From contig CP136065.1 of NCBI GenBank assembly GCA_032622095.1, positions 68,909,675-68,973,674 on the forward strand: DNA of 64,000 nt, in the 5' to 3' direction. A model generated the notes under the pieces. That model searched no databases. It was not told the origin of the DNA and saw only the letters and a program-made list of their open reading frames with translations. The DNA is from Siphonodentalium dalli. Taxonomy: Eukaryota; Mollusca; Scaphopoda; Gadilida; Siphonodentaliidae. Position numbers and translations under genes: made by a program. How positions within the stretch are numbered: position 1 is the first letter of the stretch; each line of letters opens with the position of its first letter. Shown one piece after another: positions 1 through 10,225 of this stretch.

Positions 1-309
1 TTAATGGATAATTATGGATGTGACGAACACGAGCATAATTTCAGGTTTAAAATCGCCATTATGCTTCTTTCAATCAATCAGTTTATTTATCTTAAACCTA
101 TACATAGCACAGGTATGGAAATAATAATAATAGTTGAATATATACAATATGTACACAGTTATGTGAACATCTGGATGACAACTGTTGTTCTAAGAGGATA
201 CAAATATAACCTTCCTAGATACTTATCTATAACGCTGTAAGATGAATATCAGGATTGTAAATATATAAGTATCTATCTATAAAAATAAAAGAGTAGGATA
301 TGTCTTTAT

Positions 310-478
310 GACTGTCTCCCAGACTGCTGGTCCGATTTCAACCAAATTTGGTGTGGTAACTCGGGGTACATTGGCGGAGGTTATATTATATTGAAACCAA
401 ATTTAATTAAATAAATAAAAAAATACATTTAAAAAAAATAAGTTCACTGTGGGCCTGTTTCAAATCAATTAAAGGCAC
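310..478 (+). repeat. Dispersed repeat D1, copy 1
   Basis: The segment around 330-480 is matched in inverse orientation by 6136-6303. Shared blocks include a 'CCAAATTTGGT' core next to a GGGGTAC tract and a 'CACTGTGGGCCT' block. It is a diverged interspersed repeat with no coding content. The CCAAATTTGGT theme also resembles units of the 40-42.5 kb array. Confidence 0.6.
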
Positions 479-787
479 ATGTGGCGTTCGTTGCAGAAAT
501 ATTCATATTTGTTCAAATCGCCATCAACATAAGGAATATTAAAAAATATATAATTTTGTTCATATGCCAAACGCGTAAATAGTATATTCTCGTCAAGACG
601 TACCATGTTGTACATACACAAGAACCTGCTCGTGTTACAGAAGTTTTGCTTCTGTTTACATATCACAGCGCAATTCTATTGGTTAATCACACACAAATGA
701 TATAAACGCTCTTTATTATTTCCATATCAGGAAAACGGTAACAAATAACGCTCTTTATGTTTACCATATCCGGATCTAAACAAAAGC

Positions 788-968
788 CAGGTTCTGTAAC
801 GTTTATTTTTATACTTTTGTTTACATAACAAAGGAAACACATTTGACAATAACATACTGTTTATGCCATATTTATGATTGGTATAAGAACAATGTCTGTC
901 TATATTTTACTATTCTTTCTGTTTATGGCGGTTTTTGACGGAGGTTAATATTTTAACAGCATACCCAC
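788..968 (+). repeat. Dispersed repeat D2, copy 1
   Basis: It matches 44062-44245 in direct orientation, from 'AGGTTCTGTAAC' through 'TTCTTTCTGTTTATGGCGG'. No ORF of note. The preceding 300 bases (480-787) hold nothing recognisable except two AACGCTCTTTAT motifs that recur elsewhere in the window. Confidence 0.65.
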
Positions 969-984
969 CACCAACACCGCCCGT

Positions 985-1167
985 ATCTTTAAGTCCAATG
1001 TGAACCGATGTGAATATTTAGGTCCAATATGAACCAATTTGCATGAGGATATGTTGCAGCACAAGATGTTAACTCTGTATATATGTGTTTTCACTGTGGC
1101 CCGCGCCATCCAAAGCAACAACCGGTATATTCCAGAATCAAATAAGTCCAATATGACCAATGCCAAT
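985..1167 (+). repeat. Dispersed repeat D3, left part, interrupted by the nested element
   Basis: Contains 'AAATAAGTCCAATATGA' and related blocks. Together with 1628-1690 it reads as one continuous repeat when compared with the inverse copy at 5945-6085, which lacks the 460-bp insertion. It therefore marks an insertion site (see 1168-1627). Confidence 0.65.
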
Positions 1168-1627
1168 TGTGACCCGCCATATCAAATCCAGTCGGAAGTC
1201 GGGATTTTTTTTTACCCTGTGCCAATGCATTCTCTTATATATGCGAGTCGACCATATGTCGCCTCGCATATATAAGAGAATGCATTGGCTTAACAATTTT
1301 TTATCATGTTTTTTAAATAAATGTTTCTTACAATTTTTAGGACATAAAATAAAAAACATCCATTACCCTGCAGGGAGCCCCACACATATATAGAAGCACA
1401 TAGAAGAGTGTCGTCTGCTCATGTTTGTCTTGGGCTCTGTATGGGTGAAATTATAAAATTGTTAAAGAATACAAGAACAAATTATTAAAATTGTAAAAAA
1501 TCGTTAGGCCAATGCATTCTCTTATATATGCGAGGCGACCTATGGTCGACTCGCATATATAAGAGAATGCATTGGCATAGGGTAAAACAATCCCGACTTC
1601 CGGCTGGATTTGATATGGCGGGTCACA
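1168..1627. mobile_element. Nested palindromic TIR element, copy 1
   Basis: Outer termini are inverted (TGTGACCCGCCATATCAAAT at left, its complement at right). Inside lies a core (about 1214-1583) that begins ACCCTGTGCC and ends with the near-complement GGCATAGGGT. Both core ends are 69-bp near-palindromes (1221-1289 and 1508-1576), and the second is the inverse of the first. The interior is AT-rich and non-coding, with a CCCTGCAGGG site. There is no transposase, so it is non-autonomous. Comparison with the unoccupied paralogue at 5.9-6.1 kb suggests a very short AT/TA-type target duplication. The superfamily is undetermined. Confidence 0.85.
1221..1289. repeat. 69-bp near-perfect hairpin (left core end)
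   Basis: Arms GCCAATGCATTCTC... and ...GAGAATGCATTGGC pair over about 27 bp, around an inner TCGACC/GGTCGC-type palindrome. Each arm contains TATATAAG-like sequence in opposite orientations. Other full copies lie at 1508-1576, 21283-21351, 21572-21640, 35527-35595, 35675-35743, 47915-47983, 53611-53679, 62919-62987 and 63208-63276, all 69 bp long. Confidence 0.9.
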
Positions 1628-1860
1628 ATTATACTTAGGTCAAATATGAACTATCTGCACGAGGATATAATGAAGTAGCATAATAATCTTAAGGAAGAGG
1701 GGTGAAAAATATTGGTATTTGAAGACTATGACTCTGGGAACATCTTCAGTGATGTCGGACGAAAGTATTTGGGTCGAAACTGAAAACATTGGTCGAAAAT
1801 AAGGAAAGTCGGTATATTGACGGGAAATCACCGGGATAATCCCAGAATCCTTTATAGCAC

Positions 1861-1986
1861 AAAAAAAGTTGGGTCGAGTTTGAACAAAGTGGGCCGAAAA
1901 GTGGTCCGAGTGCTGCTCGGGACGAAAAATATAATTTGGGGTTATTCACCAATTTTCGACCTTTTTCAAACTCGACCCAACTTTTT
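1861..1986. repeat. Inverted repeat, about 32-bp arms
   Basis: The left arm 1861-1898 (AAGTTGGGTCGAGTTTGA) is complemented by 1955-1986, leaving a loop of about 56 bp. No TSD or terminal motif was recognised. The surrounding 1721-2210 contains nothing else that I recognise. Confidence 0.6.
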
Positions 1987-2212
1987 GAGGCCCAAAATGT
2001 GTGGCCCATGTGGCTATGGACGTATTTTGAGTCATTCCAGTCATTTTGTGACATGCTGAACAAAATTCACTCTCGTCTAAGGCCAGCTGGGACAATGTGG
2101 TATCTCATAATCCCACAGTCACGAAAATGCACAATGCATCGGTAGATCTATCCCTAAAATTGCCAATCAAAGGTCTGCACGCGGTCAAACACGTTGTTAT
2201 ATCAGAAAACAT

Positions 2213-2462
2213 TCGAGTATCGGACCTTCGGAGTAATCGGTCTTCGGAGCATAAAAACTTCGGAATATTGGGCCTTCTGGGTATTAGACATTCGGGCTAT
2301 TGGAACTTCGGAGTAGTAATACTTCGAAATATCGGACCTTCGGAGTGTTTAGCTTTCGGAATATCGGACTTTCGTGGTATTGAACTTTCGGAATATCAGA
2401 CCTTCGTAGTATCGGACCTTCGGAATATCGGACCTTCCGAATATTATAGGTCTTCAGAATAA
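2213..2462 (+). repeat. 16-bp minisatellite
   Basis: Degenerate tandem units of the form GGACCTTCGGAATATC, roughly 15 copies. Because 16 is not a multiple of 3, all frames are cycled through and a 121-codon open frame (2097-2462) arises. I regard that frame as a by-product of the repeat, not a gene. Confidence 0.8.
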
Positions 2463-3005
2463 AGGTTCGTAAATTACGTATCCGCGTGTCTCTCCATTGT
2501 CTCGTATATTGCGCAGTATTCCGGACTGTACGACAATGATATAGTGCGCCTGTACTTGTGATTCTTAGATTTAAATCCCCGAGCGATCAGACTACCGTGA
2601 GAGCAGCGTCGGTTCATATCTGATATACTCTCATAGATGATTTATCTCCTGCTCGTTCGCAACCAACCAAATCCCGACTAATGGAGCAGGATAATATTCC
2701 GCTATAAAATCGAATCCCTCCCGGAAAATAGCTGACATTATTGCGTTAAATATGACCAACATTAACAAAGTTCAAACGGAATAATTCACTTGCCGGCGCA
2801 ATATTATCTCCAGTGGAAGGAACTGAAGTTGATTTATTTGCAAACAGTTCAGACCCGATGTATCGAATCGCATGTTGGGCATATCGATTGGGATTTCATT
2901 AGTTTACATTCGGAAAGTATAGTTGTAAAATACACAACGATTGAATAACATTTCTGATAGCAATAGTTATTGCAACAGCTCATAATCAAACTGACTCTCA
3001 AATGT
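2463..3005. other. No recognised feature
   Basis: Mixed-composition unique-looking DNA. I see no open frame of note, tandem repeat or inverted repeat here. Confidence 0.4.
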
Positions 3006-3229
3006 ACAGTAATGCCCTAAGTAATTGACTCTTTAACCACAGCAGAATTATGGGTAAATTTTCAGGACTTTGTCGGAAATATGGCTTGTTGCCATTCATC
3101 GGAAAGCTCCCCGATGAGCTCATCGAGAGCTTTCCGATGAATGGCAACAAGCCATATTTCCGACTAAATCCTGAAAAGTTACCCATAATTCTGCTGTGGT
3201 TAAAGAGTCGATTACTTAGGGCATTACTG
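3006..3229. repeat. 224-bp foldback (near-perfect palindrome)
   Basis: Arms 3006-3108 and 3127-3229 are almost exact complements (starting ACAGTAATGCCC, ending GGGCATTACTGT). The loop is itself the palindrome CGATGAGCTCATCG. There is no protein-coding capacity, and the open frames here are mirror images of one another. It is likely a foldback/MITE or a recent inverted duplication. Confidence 0.85.
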
Positions 3230-3268
3230 TATTTGTCCGCATAAGCGACTGCCATGGTTTATATTTAG

Positions 3269-3418
3269 AGGTTATTACTTGGTTAGTTGGATATCGGCCG
3301 AGATATGAGCACGAGGTAACTTCATATCAGTCTGAGATCGAAGGCCGAAGGCTTATATGAAGTTACTGAGGGCTGATATGTCTCGGCCGATATCAAACAA
3401 ACCAAAGTAATAACCTCG
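3269..3418. repeat. 150-bp foldback adjacent to the previous one
   Basis: Ends GAGGTTATTACTT and AAGTAATAACCTC are complementary. The arms carry ATCGGCCGAGATAT and its complement. It lies 40 bp from the 3006-3229 palindrome but is unrelated to it in sequence. Confidence 0.8.
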
Positions 3419-3571
3419 TTATTAATTAGATCAACAGTATTATTTTAATAGTAGAACTATCCATTCCAATTTCAGTGCATCGGTGTAAATATAAAACTAA
3501 ATGCACAACAGATATAACAAAAACGAAAAAAAACTGAACTTACATCTTAAATACGACGTTGAAGAGTTGTA

Positions 3572-3690
3572 AGTTTGTGTATGATGACGCGCGTTATATG
3601 TCCGAGTATATATTTGTGTATGACCACGCACGTTATATATCCGAGTAGATATTTGTGTATGATCACGCACGTTATATGTCCGAGTAGATA
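3572..3690 (+). repeat. 39-bp tandem repeat, three copies
   Basis: Units of 39 bp centred on TTTGTGTATGA and GTTATATGTCCGAGT follow each other three times with a few substitutions. Since 39 = 13 codons, the minus strand shows a 13-residue periodic open frame (3547-3807), which I treat as fortuitous. Confidence 0.8.
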
Positions 3691-4140
3691 TTCATGATTT
3701 CCATTTAAATTACGGATTAAATACCAGTTCGAAATGACGTGAAACACAACATGAAATGCCATTACTTCAAGTCCATAATAAAAAGTGTCGTTTTTTCGGC
3801 CCATCACTGTGACTGCATTCCCGAATGGCTGTTACGTTCAATGTAAAAACTGCGCTTATCTCGGTGACGTAACAATACTGATATCAGCCGAGTTTGGAGT
3901 GATATCAACCGAGGTCAATAATAGGTCGCTCGAGGCAAAAATGTGATATCTAATTAATAAACCCCTATACCACCACTTGATTCAGGGACCATACACACAC
4001 ATATATATATAATATCAGTATTCATATAAGCAAGACGCATACCCAGGCGCTCAGTTCCATCATCGGAACCTCTTGTGTTGCCCTCAACGGTGACCATCTC
4101 ACAATGAAGTCGGCTCCCTAAATATATGACCATATATATA

Positions 4141-5232
4141 GTCCAGGCACATTAGACATGAAAGCGAAAAAGTAAGGAAATAGATCGGGGAAAGCTCATT
4201 TTTTAATATTATTTAGGCCATAACATCGCGGACGCGTCACGAAAAGTCCCCTTAAAATCCGAGTTGTGCTTTCTGAGTTATACCATTTTTTCCACATAAT
4301 TTTTTTTAGAAATATTTTTCACAATCATGTAAATAATTGGATGTTGTAACACTTTTGTCAGCAGAAACACATACAAAAGGCACTCAATATTGTTTGATAC
4401 ACAATTCTCAAACCAACGACCCCCATTCAAAGGGGAACTTTGAATATAATCTACACATTTGACCCATTGCTCTATGAATATCTCTCATACTGTTCTATAG
4501 CGGTGCATTTTGCAAGGTTTGATGGTGTATATATCAAAAGAAACAATGACCGGTCACATTCGTGATACTGCTATGAGCACATGTATTTCGGCTTCTAGAA
4601 AAGGTCACAGAATCAATTCGTCGCTATTAAATTTCAATTTACAGTTTAGTGTACACACATATCACACAGTTCAAGGTAAATAGTACAGAAACAATGCCTT
4701 ATTGTTCCGTTTCTTTGCTCTAAAAAAGTCCAGATTTAACCATTTTATGAGACCTTGCTTTTCGCAATATCTCTCGCGAGATATATTAGAGAGAATTCGC
4801 ACATCTCTTATAAAATGATTCTCTTATATTCTGCAATCATTCTTCCTCACATAATTCGACGTGTGGTCAATCTTATGGGACTAGCTATTCGATTTTGCAC
4901 AAAATGTAATTTGCATTCTATTTTGGCCATTTTGGCGGCCATTTTGTGCAATACATTCTACGTATATGGTTCACGACAAAGCATTATTTGTATATATTAC
5001 AATGTATTATGAATTTGGCATTAATTTATCTACACATGACTGCTTTCGCATATGGCCTGATACAAATGCTTCAGAATTTGAACCATTCCGAAATATCAAG
5101 ATATCTCAAAAAGCTCAACTCGGATTTTAGGGGACTTTTGCCATGTTGTTCATAAGCATGTTCTTATTAATACCTGAACAGAAATCAGCTTTCCCCGATT
5201 TTTTTCCCTAGTGAAACCTAATGTGCCTGGAC
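4141..5232. mobile_element. 1.09-kb TIR element flanked by TA
   Basis: Termini GTCCAGGCACATTAG and its complement are flanked on both sides by TA. The arms remain recognisably complementary further in: 4183-4200 (ATCGGGGAAAGCT) against 5187-5200, and 4243-4275 (AGTCCCCTTAAAATCCGAG) against 5108-5145. The internal open frame at 4755-5012 has no recognisable domain. TA flanks are compatible with Tc1/mariner-type insertion, but without a transposase this is only a suggestion. Confidence 0.7.
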
Positions 5233-5234
5233 TA

Positions 5235-5940
5235 ATATGCATAACAGCGGGAGCAATCCTGAAGTGTATTACCAAAGTTAACACCGACGTTTGGTTGTCG
5301 GACAAGACCTCAAGGTCGTCGATTTGTGAACAATAAACTCGGCCAATGTTTTATATGTCGACCAGGGCAATCTTGACTCAAATAAGACAATGGCATGCTA
5401 GAGTCTGGGCGCCGATTTTATGCCCACGTACTCGAGGCCTGGACTCCTTTAAGGACCAGGGGACCTCAATGTTCCAGAAATATCATCTTTTGTGTGTCAA
5501 ATTAAGAATCCACTTCTTGCCTGGTATCGCGTTCTTGTGAAGGATTATCACTGGTTTTGTAGGCCAGGCAACTTCCAGAACTAACCCTATGATTAGGGAG
5601 TAGGATTTGCTTCCTGGAGCAATGATGACCACTCACTGTTTTCTGTTTGTGGTATTGCTGACAATGAACATGGGCTTGTATTGCTTTTGTCGACATTTTG
5701 TTCCTGGTGAGATCATGTTTATTGTGAATCTAAGGAGATTTGAAGTTGCATAGCATTTAATTGGGATAAAATTTCTGTTATGATTATGATGTTCAAGTTC
5801 AACTCTGGCATATTCAACAGTTGTATAGAATACTAGCTGAAATAGGTTCCCTTCGGGAACATTTATTCAGCACCGGAGGGGCCTGTGGCCCTCGCGCACA
5901 TGACAGGCGGACTCTGTTCTTTTAAATCTATAGATATTGA
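5235..5940. other. No recognised gene
   Basis: Unique-looking DNA. A short GC-rich block at 5850-5905, with the hairpin GTTCCCTTCGGGAAC, is the only structure noted. Confidence 0.4.
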
Positions 5941-5944
5941 TTAT

Positions 5945-6085
5945 GCTACTTCAATACATCCTCGTACAAATAGGTTCATATTGGGCCTAAATATTGGCAT
6001 TGGTTCATATTGGACTTATTTGACTCTGGAATAAGACCATAGTGGACTTATGCTCGTTATTCCGTTGAATTAAGCGGGCCACAGT
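5945..6085 (-). repeat. Dispersed repeat D3, unoccupied copy
   Basis: Inverse copy of 985-1167 plus 1628-1690. The two flanks of the 1168-1627 element are contiguous here, so this copy represents the unoccupied insertion site. Confidence 0.65.
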
Positions 6086-6135
6086 GACAACACATATATA
6101 AAGAGCGTATATACTATATATATCTTCGTGCAAAT

Positions 6136-6303
6136 ATATTCAATTTGGACTTATTTGATTCTGAAATAGGCCCACAGTGAGCTTATTTAAATGTTTTTAT
6201 TTTATTTAATTAAATTTTTTTAAATCAAAATTTAGAAAAATTAACGCCGTTATAACCTTCGCCAGGGTACCCCGAGTCACCACACCAAATTTGGTTGATA
6301 TGT
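6136..6303 (-). repeat. Dispersed repeat D1, copy 2
   Basis: Inverse copy of 310-478, with shared GGGTACCCCGAGTCACCACA and CCAAATTTGGTTGA blocks. It directly follows D3, mirroring part of the order at the start of the window. Confidence 0.6.
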
Positions 6304-6599
6304 ATTAATATTTCAAATATTATTTCAACGAAGTGGACACTTTTACGGATTTACATTAACCTTGATTCCTTCAAATATTTTGTCCAATGGTTTATTAAAG
6401 GTACTCAATCCGATTCGGTGGTCCCCATATCACCAGATTCCAACAACAAAGTTTCACTTATCAGAATCGGTTAATTTCCCAGAAATAATGCTAACCAGTC
6501 AACTATAGTATAAAATTGCCCAAAAACGTGTTACTTATCAAAATTTGGTCGATTTGTCAAACATCTAACACCCAAAGCCACTTGATTGAAGAGTTATCC

Positions 6600-6830
6600 A
6601 TCCTCATCCGCAATTTTGTCCGAAACCATCGGCTTGACGAATATTTGCCAGGCCGCCAAAAATTACATATCTCGGGAAATAACAAATTTCAAAAATCGAT
6701 ATCTGATCACTCTGAACTTTGATGGTGGGTTCATCGACTCAAATCAAATATTTTTTACCCCCGAAGCCAAAGAAATGGTAATTTGGGAGCGTTAATTCGG
6801 ATTATGCATCTTTAACTGACTGTTTATTAC
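6600..6830 (-). repeat. Dispersed repeat D4, copy 1
   Basis: It matches 9160-9380 in inverse orientation and partly 28880-28995. Shared blocks are CCGAAGCCAAAGAAATGGTA, the ATCGATATCTGAT region and GGCCGCCAAA. One end carries AGTTAAAGATGC (read on the minus strand), a motif that recurs in the window and may be an element terminus. Confidence 0.65.
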
Positions 6831-7199
6831 ATTCTTCGGCAATACTGCTCGTCATTACACGCTTGTTCCTAGAATTACAGTGACCTTGCTGTTCCATATT
6901 TACAAATCCGTATGAACATGCGTCCCAGACGCACCCCGTTACATCACATGACGCGAATTGTAAATGACGTTCCTTCAACCAAGCAACCGGAACTATAAAA
7001 TAAAGCATCATCACACATGACAAAACAAGCCTTGTATGTATAAACATTGTACACCTGTATTTTTTAATGCACGGATTCTAAGACGGGTGGCGTGTTACAC
7101 ACACATAACAAATACACGTGTGCTAATTGGTTTGTCGATACGACACATGTGCCATCGCGGAAGAATAGAACGAGATGGCACTCGCTAACACAGTCATGT

Positions 7200-7460
7200 C
7201 GGTATATGTACACATGATGATGATGGCGGTGGTGGTGTGGTCATGATGATGGTGGTGAGTACATAATTTATGACGATGATGATGATTATGATGATGATGA
7301 TGGTGGTGGTGTGGTGATGACGGTGAGTACATATGGTGAAGATGATGATGATGGTGGTGACGATGATGATGGTGGTGGTGTGATGATGCTGGTGAGTACA
7401 TATGGTGATGGTGATAATAATGATGCTGATGATTATGATGATGACGATGATTATTGACAT
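7200..7460. repeat. TGA/TGG trinucleotide-rich low-complexity tract
   Basis: Imperfect (GATGAT)n / (GGTGGT)n array, internally repeating in blocks that include GTGAGTACATATGGTGA. The minus strand encodes histidine-rich open frames of up to 147 codons that are products of the trinucleotide. 6831-7199 and 7461-8125 on either side hold nothing I recognise. Confidence 0.85.
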
Positions 7461-8125
7461 GATGGGTGTGGTATACACAGAGTAGTGGTGGTGATCGACG
7501 AGGATGATAGTGATAGAAAATGATAATGTTGCTGATCATGAACACGACATTTATTGCACAAGTCACTATAAGTATTTATGGCGAGTAAGATTGGTCTAAC
7601 AAACTGCATGTCAACCGGAGAGTCGATGTATATTATGTACATACATGCATATTCCATGTTTCACTCTATTTATCTTTTGTATAATATATCTCCATTTATA
7701 TTTCTCATTATCCATTTGTGTACATTGCATCAGAGAATAAAGCATATCATACAATGTTCTTAAACATCAGTATGCTTGTATATGAATCGGGGAATCCATT
7801 CGGCAATAACTGGGTTAAATGGAGACTTCTTTGAGTGAGCGCATCGATTTCAGCACCTTAATGAAACGATGGATCGCTGTTACGCAACACTCGAAGAATA
7901 AAGTGCTTTCATCTAAATGCTAATTCGGGAAATTTCGCTCCACGCAACGAGGCGAGGAAAGGTCTGGTTCCCTTCGGATTCGGGAGACTCGTATGATGCG
8001 AGCGAAACCTATAGATATTAAGGCATAGACCGATTTCGTTTCAGCGCGGGTAAATATTATTCCACTGGAAGGAAAACCTCATCCACAAAATTTCAGGGAT
8101 CAGCTGGTTGCAATATATATATAAT

Positions 8126-8160
8126 ACTAGCAGATTAACCCGCCACTGGCGGGATTGGTC
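8126..8160 (+). repeat. CTAGCAG...CCCGCC motif
   Basis: ATACTAGCAGATTAACCCGCC resembles a boundary motif seen again at 39296-39325 (CTAGCAGGGTTACCCGG). I recall similar sequence at the start of dispersed invertebrate repeats, so this may be an element boundary. The full extent is not resolved. Confidence 0.35.
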
Positions 8161-8339
8161 CCATGGCTTTGGTCGATCCATTAAGCTTTGGTCGATCCAC
8201 TAATTTTTGGTCGAGCCGTTTTCGAGTCTATAAAGGATATATATACATATATATACGGAAGTTTCAAAATATATAGTAGGTATACTACTATAATGGTGTC
8301 TATAGGACCGTCCAAGTTATATCGGCAGTTTGATGAATA

Positions 8340-8572
8340 AAGCGATGTAAACAACATGGTAATGTTAACGAAAATGAATTTAGAACTCCATGCAGTCATA
8401 AATTCAATTTCATTATAAATACCATGTTGATTGCATCTTTCATAGTATGTGTTTGCACTAATCCATGGCTCATATTCATTCATTTGTTGCATATATTCTG
8501 TTGAGTATAAAAGGAGATGGTCCCATACATGGCCGGATTTAGTGTACAGTACCCCTTTACGATATTTAGTAC
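8340..8572 (+). mobile_element. MITE-A, truncated copy
   Basis: Contains AAAATGAATTTA / TAAATTC hairpin arms, CATTCATTTGTTGCATATA and the terminal block GGAGATGGTCCCATACATGG ... GTGTACAGTACCCCTTTA. The left terminus is missing. Other copies are at 48803-49096, 58640-58826 and 60294-60727. Confidence 0.75.
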
Positions 8573-8577
8573 AGAAG

Positions 8578-8735
8578 TTAGTACGGATTTGTGATCAGCA
8601 CAAAGGGACGGTAACCTGATTCGTACATCTGGGCAAGTTGCTTTCCGGGGGTCGGTGGTTGCGATATACGTGCAGCGAGGTTCAACTTTGGTCGGTTGTT
8701 TGAGGCACAAAGACATTAAGTGCAGAAGTTAAAGG
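8578..8735 (+). mobile_element. Partial SINE copy
   Basis: Shares 'CAAAGGGA', 'ATCTGG.CAAG' and 'GTTGCTTTCCG..GGTCGG' blocks with the fuller SINE immediately downstream (8740-9030). It lacks the tRNA-like head, and its left end abuts the MITE-A terminus. Confidence 0.6.
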
Positions 8736-8739
8736 GACC

Positions 8740-9030
8740 CATGTGGCTCAGTTTGTAAGGTGCACGGTGCATTTGGTCGATCGACATACAAACATGCAAA
8801 CACTGGTACCTGATAATCACGGTTGTGTGATCCAAACAAAGGGAATGTAAACTTATTCGTGGATCTGGACAAGTGTGTCAGTTGCTTTCCGACGGTCGGT
8901 GGTTGTTTATACGCGCAGCTCTCTGTGCACGGTCTTTCCTCCAACCATAAAACTAACAACGTCCTGATATGGCCAATAGCGGCTGACTCGACGATAAACC
9001 CAAAATAAAACAAAGACACAAAGACCCGGT
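8740..9030 (+). mobile_element. tRNA-derived SINE
   Basis: A box A-like TGTGGCTCAGTTTG (about 8749) lies near the start of the copy; a B box is degenerate. The body has GTTGCTTTCCGACGGTCGG and TTTCCTCCAACCATAAAAC. The 3' part ends CGACGATAAACCCAAAATAA followed by an A-rich tail. The order (tRNA head, central domain, ..AAACCCAAATAAA tail) resembles mollusc SINEs that I recall. Non-coding and mobilised by a LINE partner. Confidence 0.65.
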
Positions 9031-9062
9031 TTGAATTTTTAGATGGACCAAGTTAGTATTGT

Positions 9063-9101
9063 TCATACATACATACATACATACATACATACATACATGT
9101 A
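9063..9101 (+). repeat. (CATA)n microsatellite
   Basis: About nine uninterrupted CATA units just downstream of the SINE tail. Confidence 0.95.
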
Positions 9102-9159
9102 TAAAGGTGCAGCCCAAAGTCTCTCACAAGAGGGCCCATCATATACATGGCCCCAAATT

Positions 9160-9380
9160 CGATGGACTTGAGTCCCTTTAAAGTTACACAATCCGAATTG
9201 ACGCTCCTAAATTACTATTTCTTTGGCTTCGGGAGTTAAACAAATTTGTTTCGAGCAACCCACCCGTCAAAGCACAGAGTTATCAGATATCGATTTTTGA
9301 AATCAGTTGTTTTTTCTCCACCTGGACTATTTGGCGGCCTAGCAAATAATCGACGAGCGGACCGACATACTATCAATACA
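9160..9380 (+). repeat. Dispersed repeat D4, copy 2
   Basis: Inverse counterpart of 6600-6830, with shared TTTCTTTGGCTTCGGG, ATCAGATATCGATTTTTGAA and GGCGGCC blocks. Confidence 0.65.
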
Positions 9381-9481
9381 AAATTGTGTTCAACAAAATG
9401 TTGATATATAAAACGTTTTGGATTTTTTTTTACAACAGTTGACAGTGGTTATATGTAGCATTAAATTTTTGTAATTACTCG

Positions 9482-9625
9482 ATTATGACAACGTTACTAA
9501 AGCGTCTTTTGAAGAAATGTTACTGTTGTTGGAATCTGATGATAGCGGGGTCATCAAATCGGATTTTGTATCTTTGAAGAAAATAGTTGCAAAACGAGAG
9601 CAGAAGAAACAAAGCAAGTGCTGTT
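9482..9625 (+). CDS. Candidate exon, unrecognised, low confidence
   Basis: An open frame with acidic then basic character (FEEMLLLLESDD..., then KKIVAKREQKKQ, then a CCC cluster) ends at a consensus 5' splice site GTAAGT at 9626-9631. The frame continues to 9765 without a splice, and the part after the GTAAGT looks random. No domain is recognised. A first-exon interpretation rests only on composition and the donor site. Confidence 0.2.
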
Positions 9626-9765
9626 GTAAGTGTGTGTCAGATTACTGGATTGTGACGTCACGCTGCATAAACACGGCCATTTGCAGGCGGAGTGAATTAA
9701 CAGCACAAACACTCGTTAGGCGGATCAACCGATCGAACCCACGCGATCGATATCAAATTGAATAG

Positions 9766-10094
9766 AAACAATAATAAAACCCCAGGGCAGCTGTCTCGGA
9801 ATTCATTTGTTGCACTGGGTCTGTAAATAAAATCGAAGAGCACCCGAATGACCCAGTGCCATCCCGCCAAGTTGTTTGCGATTTATTACGGGGCGACAAT
9901 GGTGCCTCTCAGTTAAGAACAACAATCCGTACTTGCAGAACTTCCGGACAAATTTAGTGCGGGCCTTAGGGGTTTGTTTATTCTATAAATGGGGATCTTG
10001 GTCAGCTGACACGTCATGTCTTTGCTCCGAGCATTATACTGTCTCAACTCGAGTGTGTCACACATATTTTTCCAACTTTGGATTCAGTGCGCAG
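9766..10094. other. No recognised feature
   Basis: An open frame at 9876-10124 has no recognisable motif. Nothing else noted. Confidence 0.35.
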
Positions 10095-10225
10095 GATTCA
10101 TATCACCCTGTTAAAGTGACGTGAAACACACTCCGCTTGGATGATCGACAGGGAATACACAAAAAATAGTTACTTTTCATAAAGTTGATATCTAAATTGA
10201 CAGAAAGCAACTTCATTCTTAAATA
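10095..10225 (+). repeat. Dispersed repeat D5, copy 1
   Basis: It matches 25545-25680 in direct order: TTAAAGTGACGTGAAACACA, then a TGATCGA block, then ATATC.AAATTGACA and TTCATTCTTA. Interspersed and non-coding. The following 10226-10864 shows nothing I recognise. Confidence 0.6.

Noticed and set aside
7123-7566. Histidine-rich 147-codon frame on the minus strand
   Set aside because: It is the direct translation of a degenerate TGA/TGG trinucleotide tract; parallel frames of similar length exist beside it.
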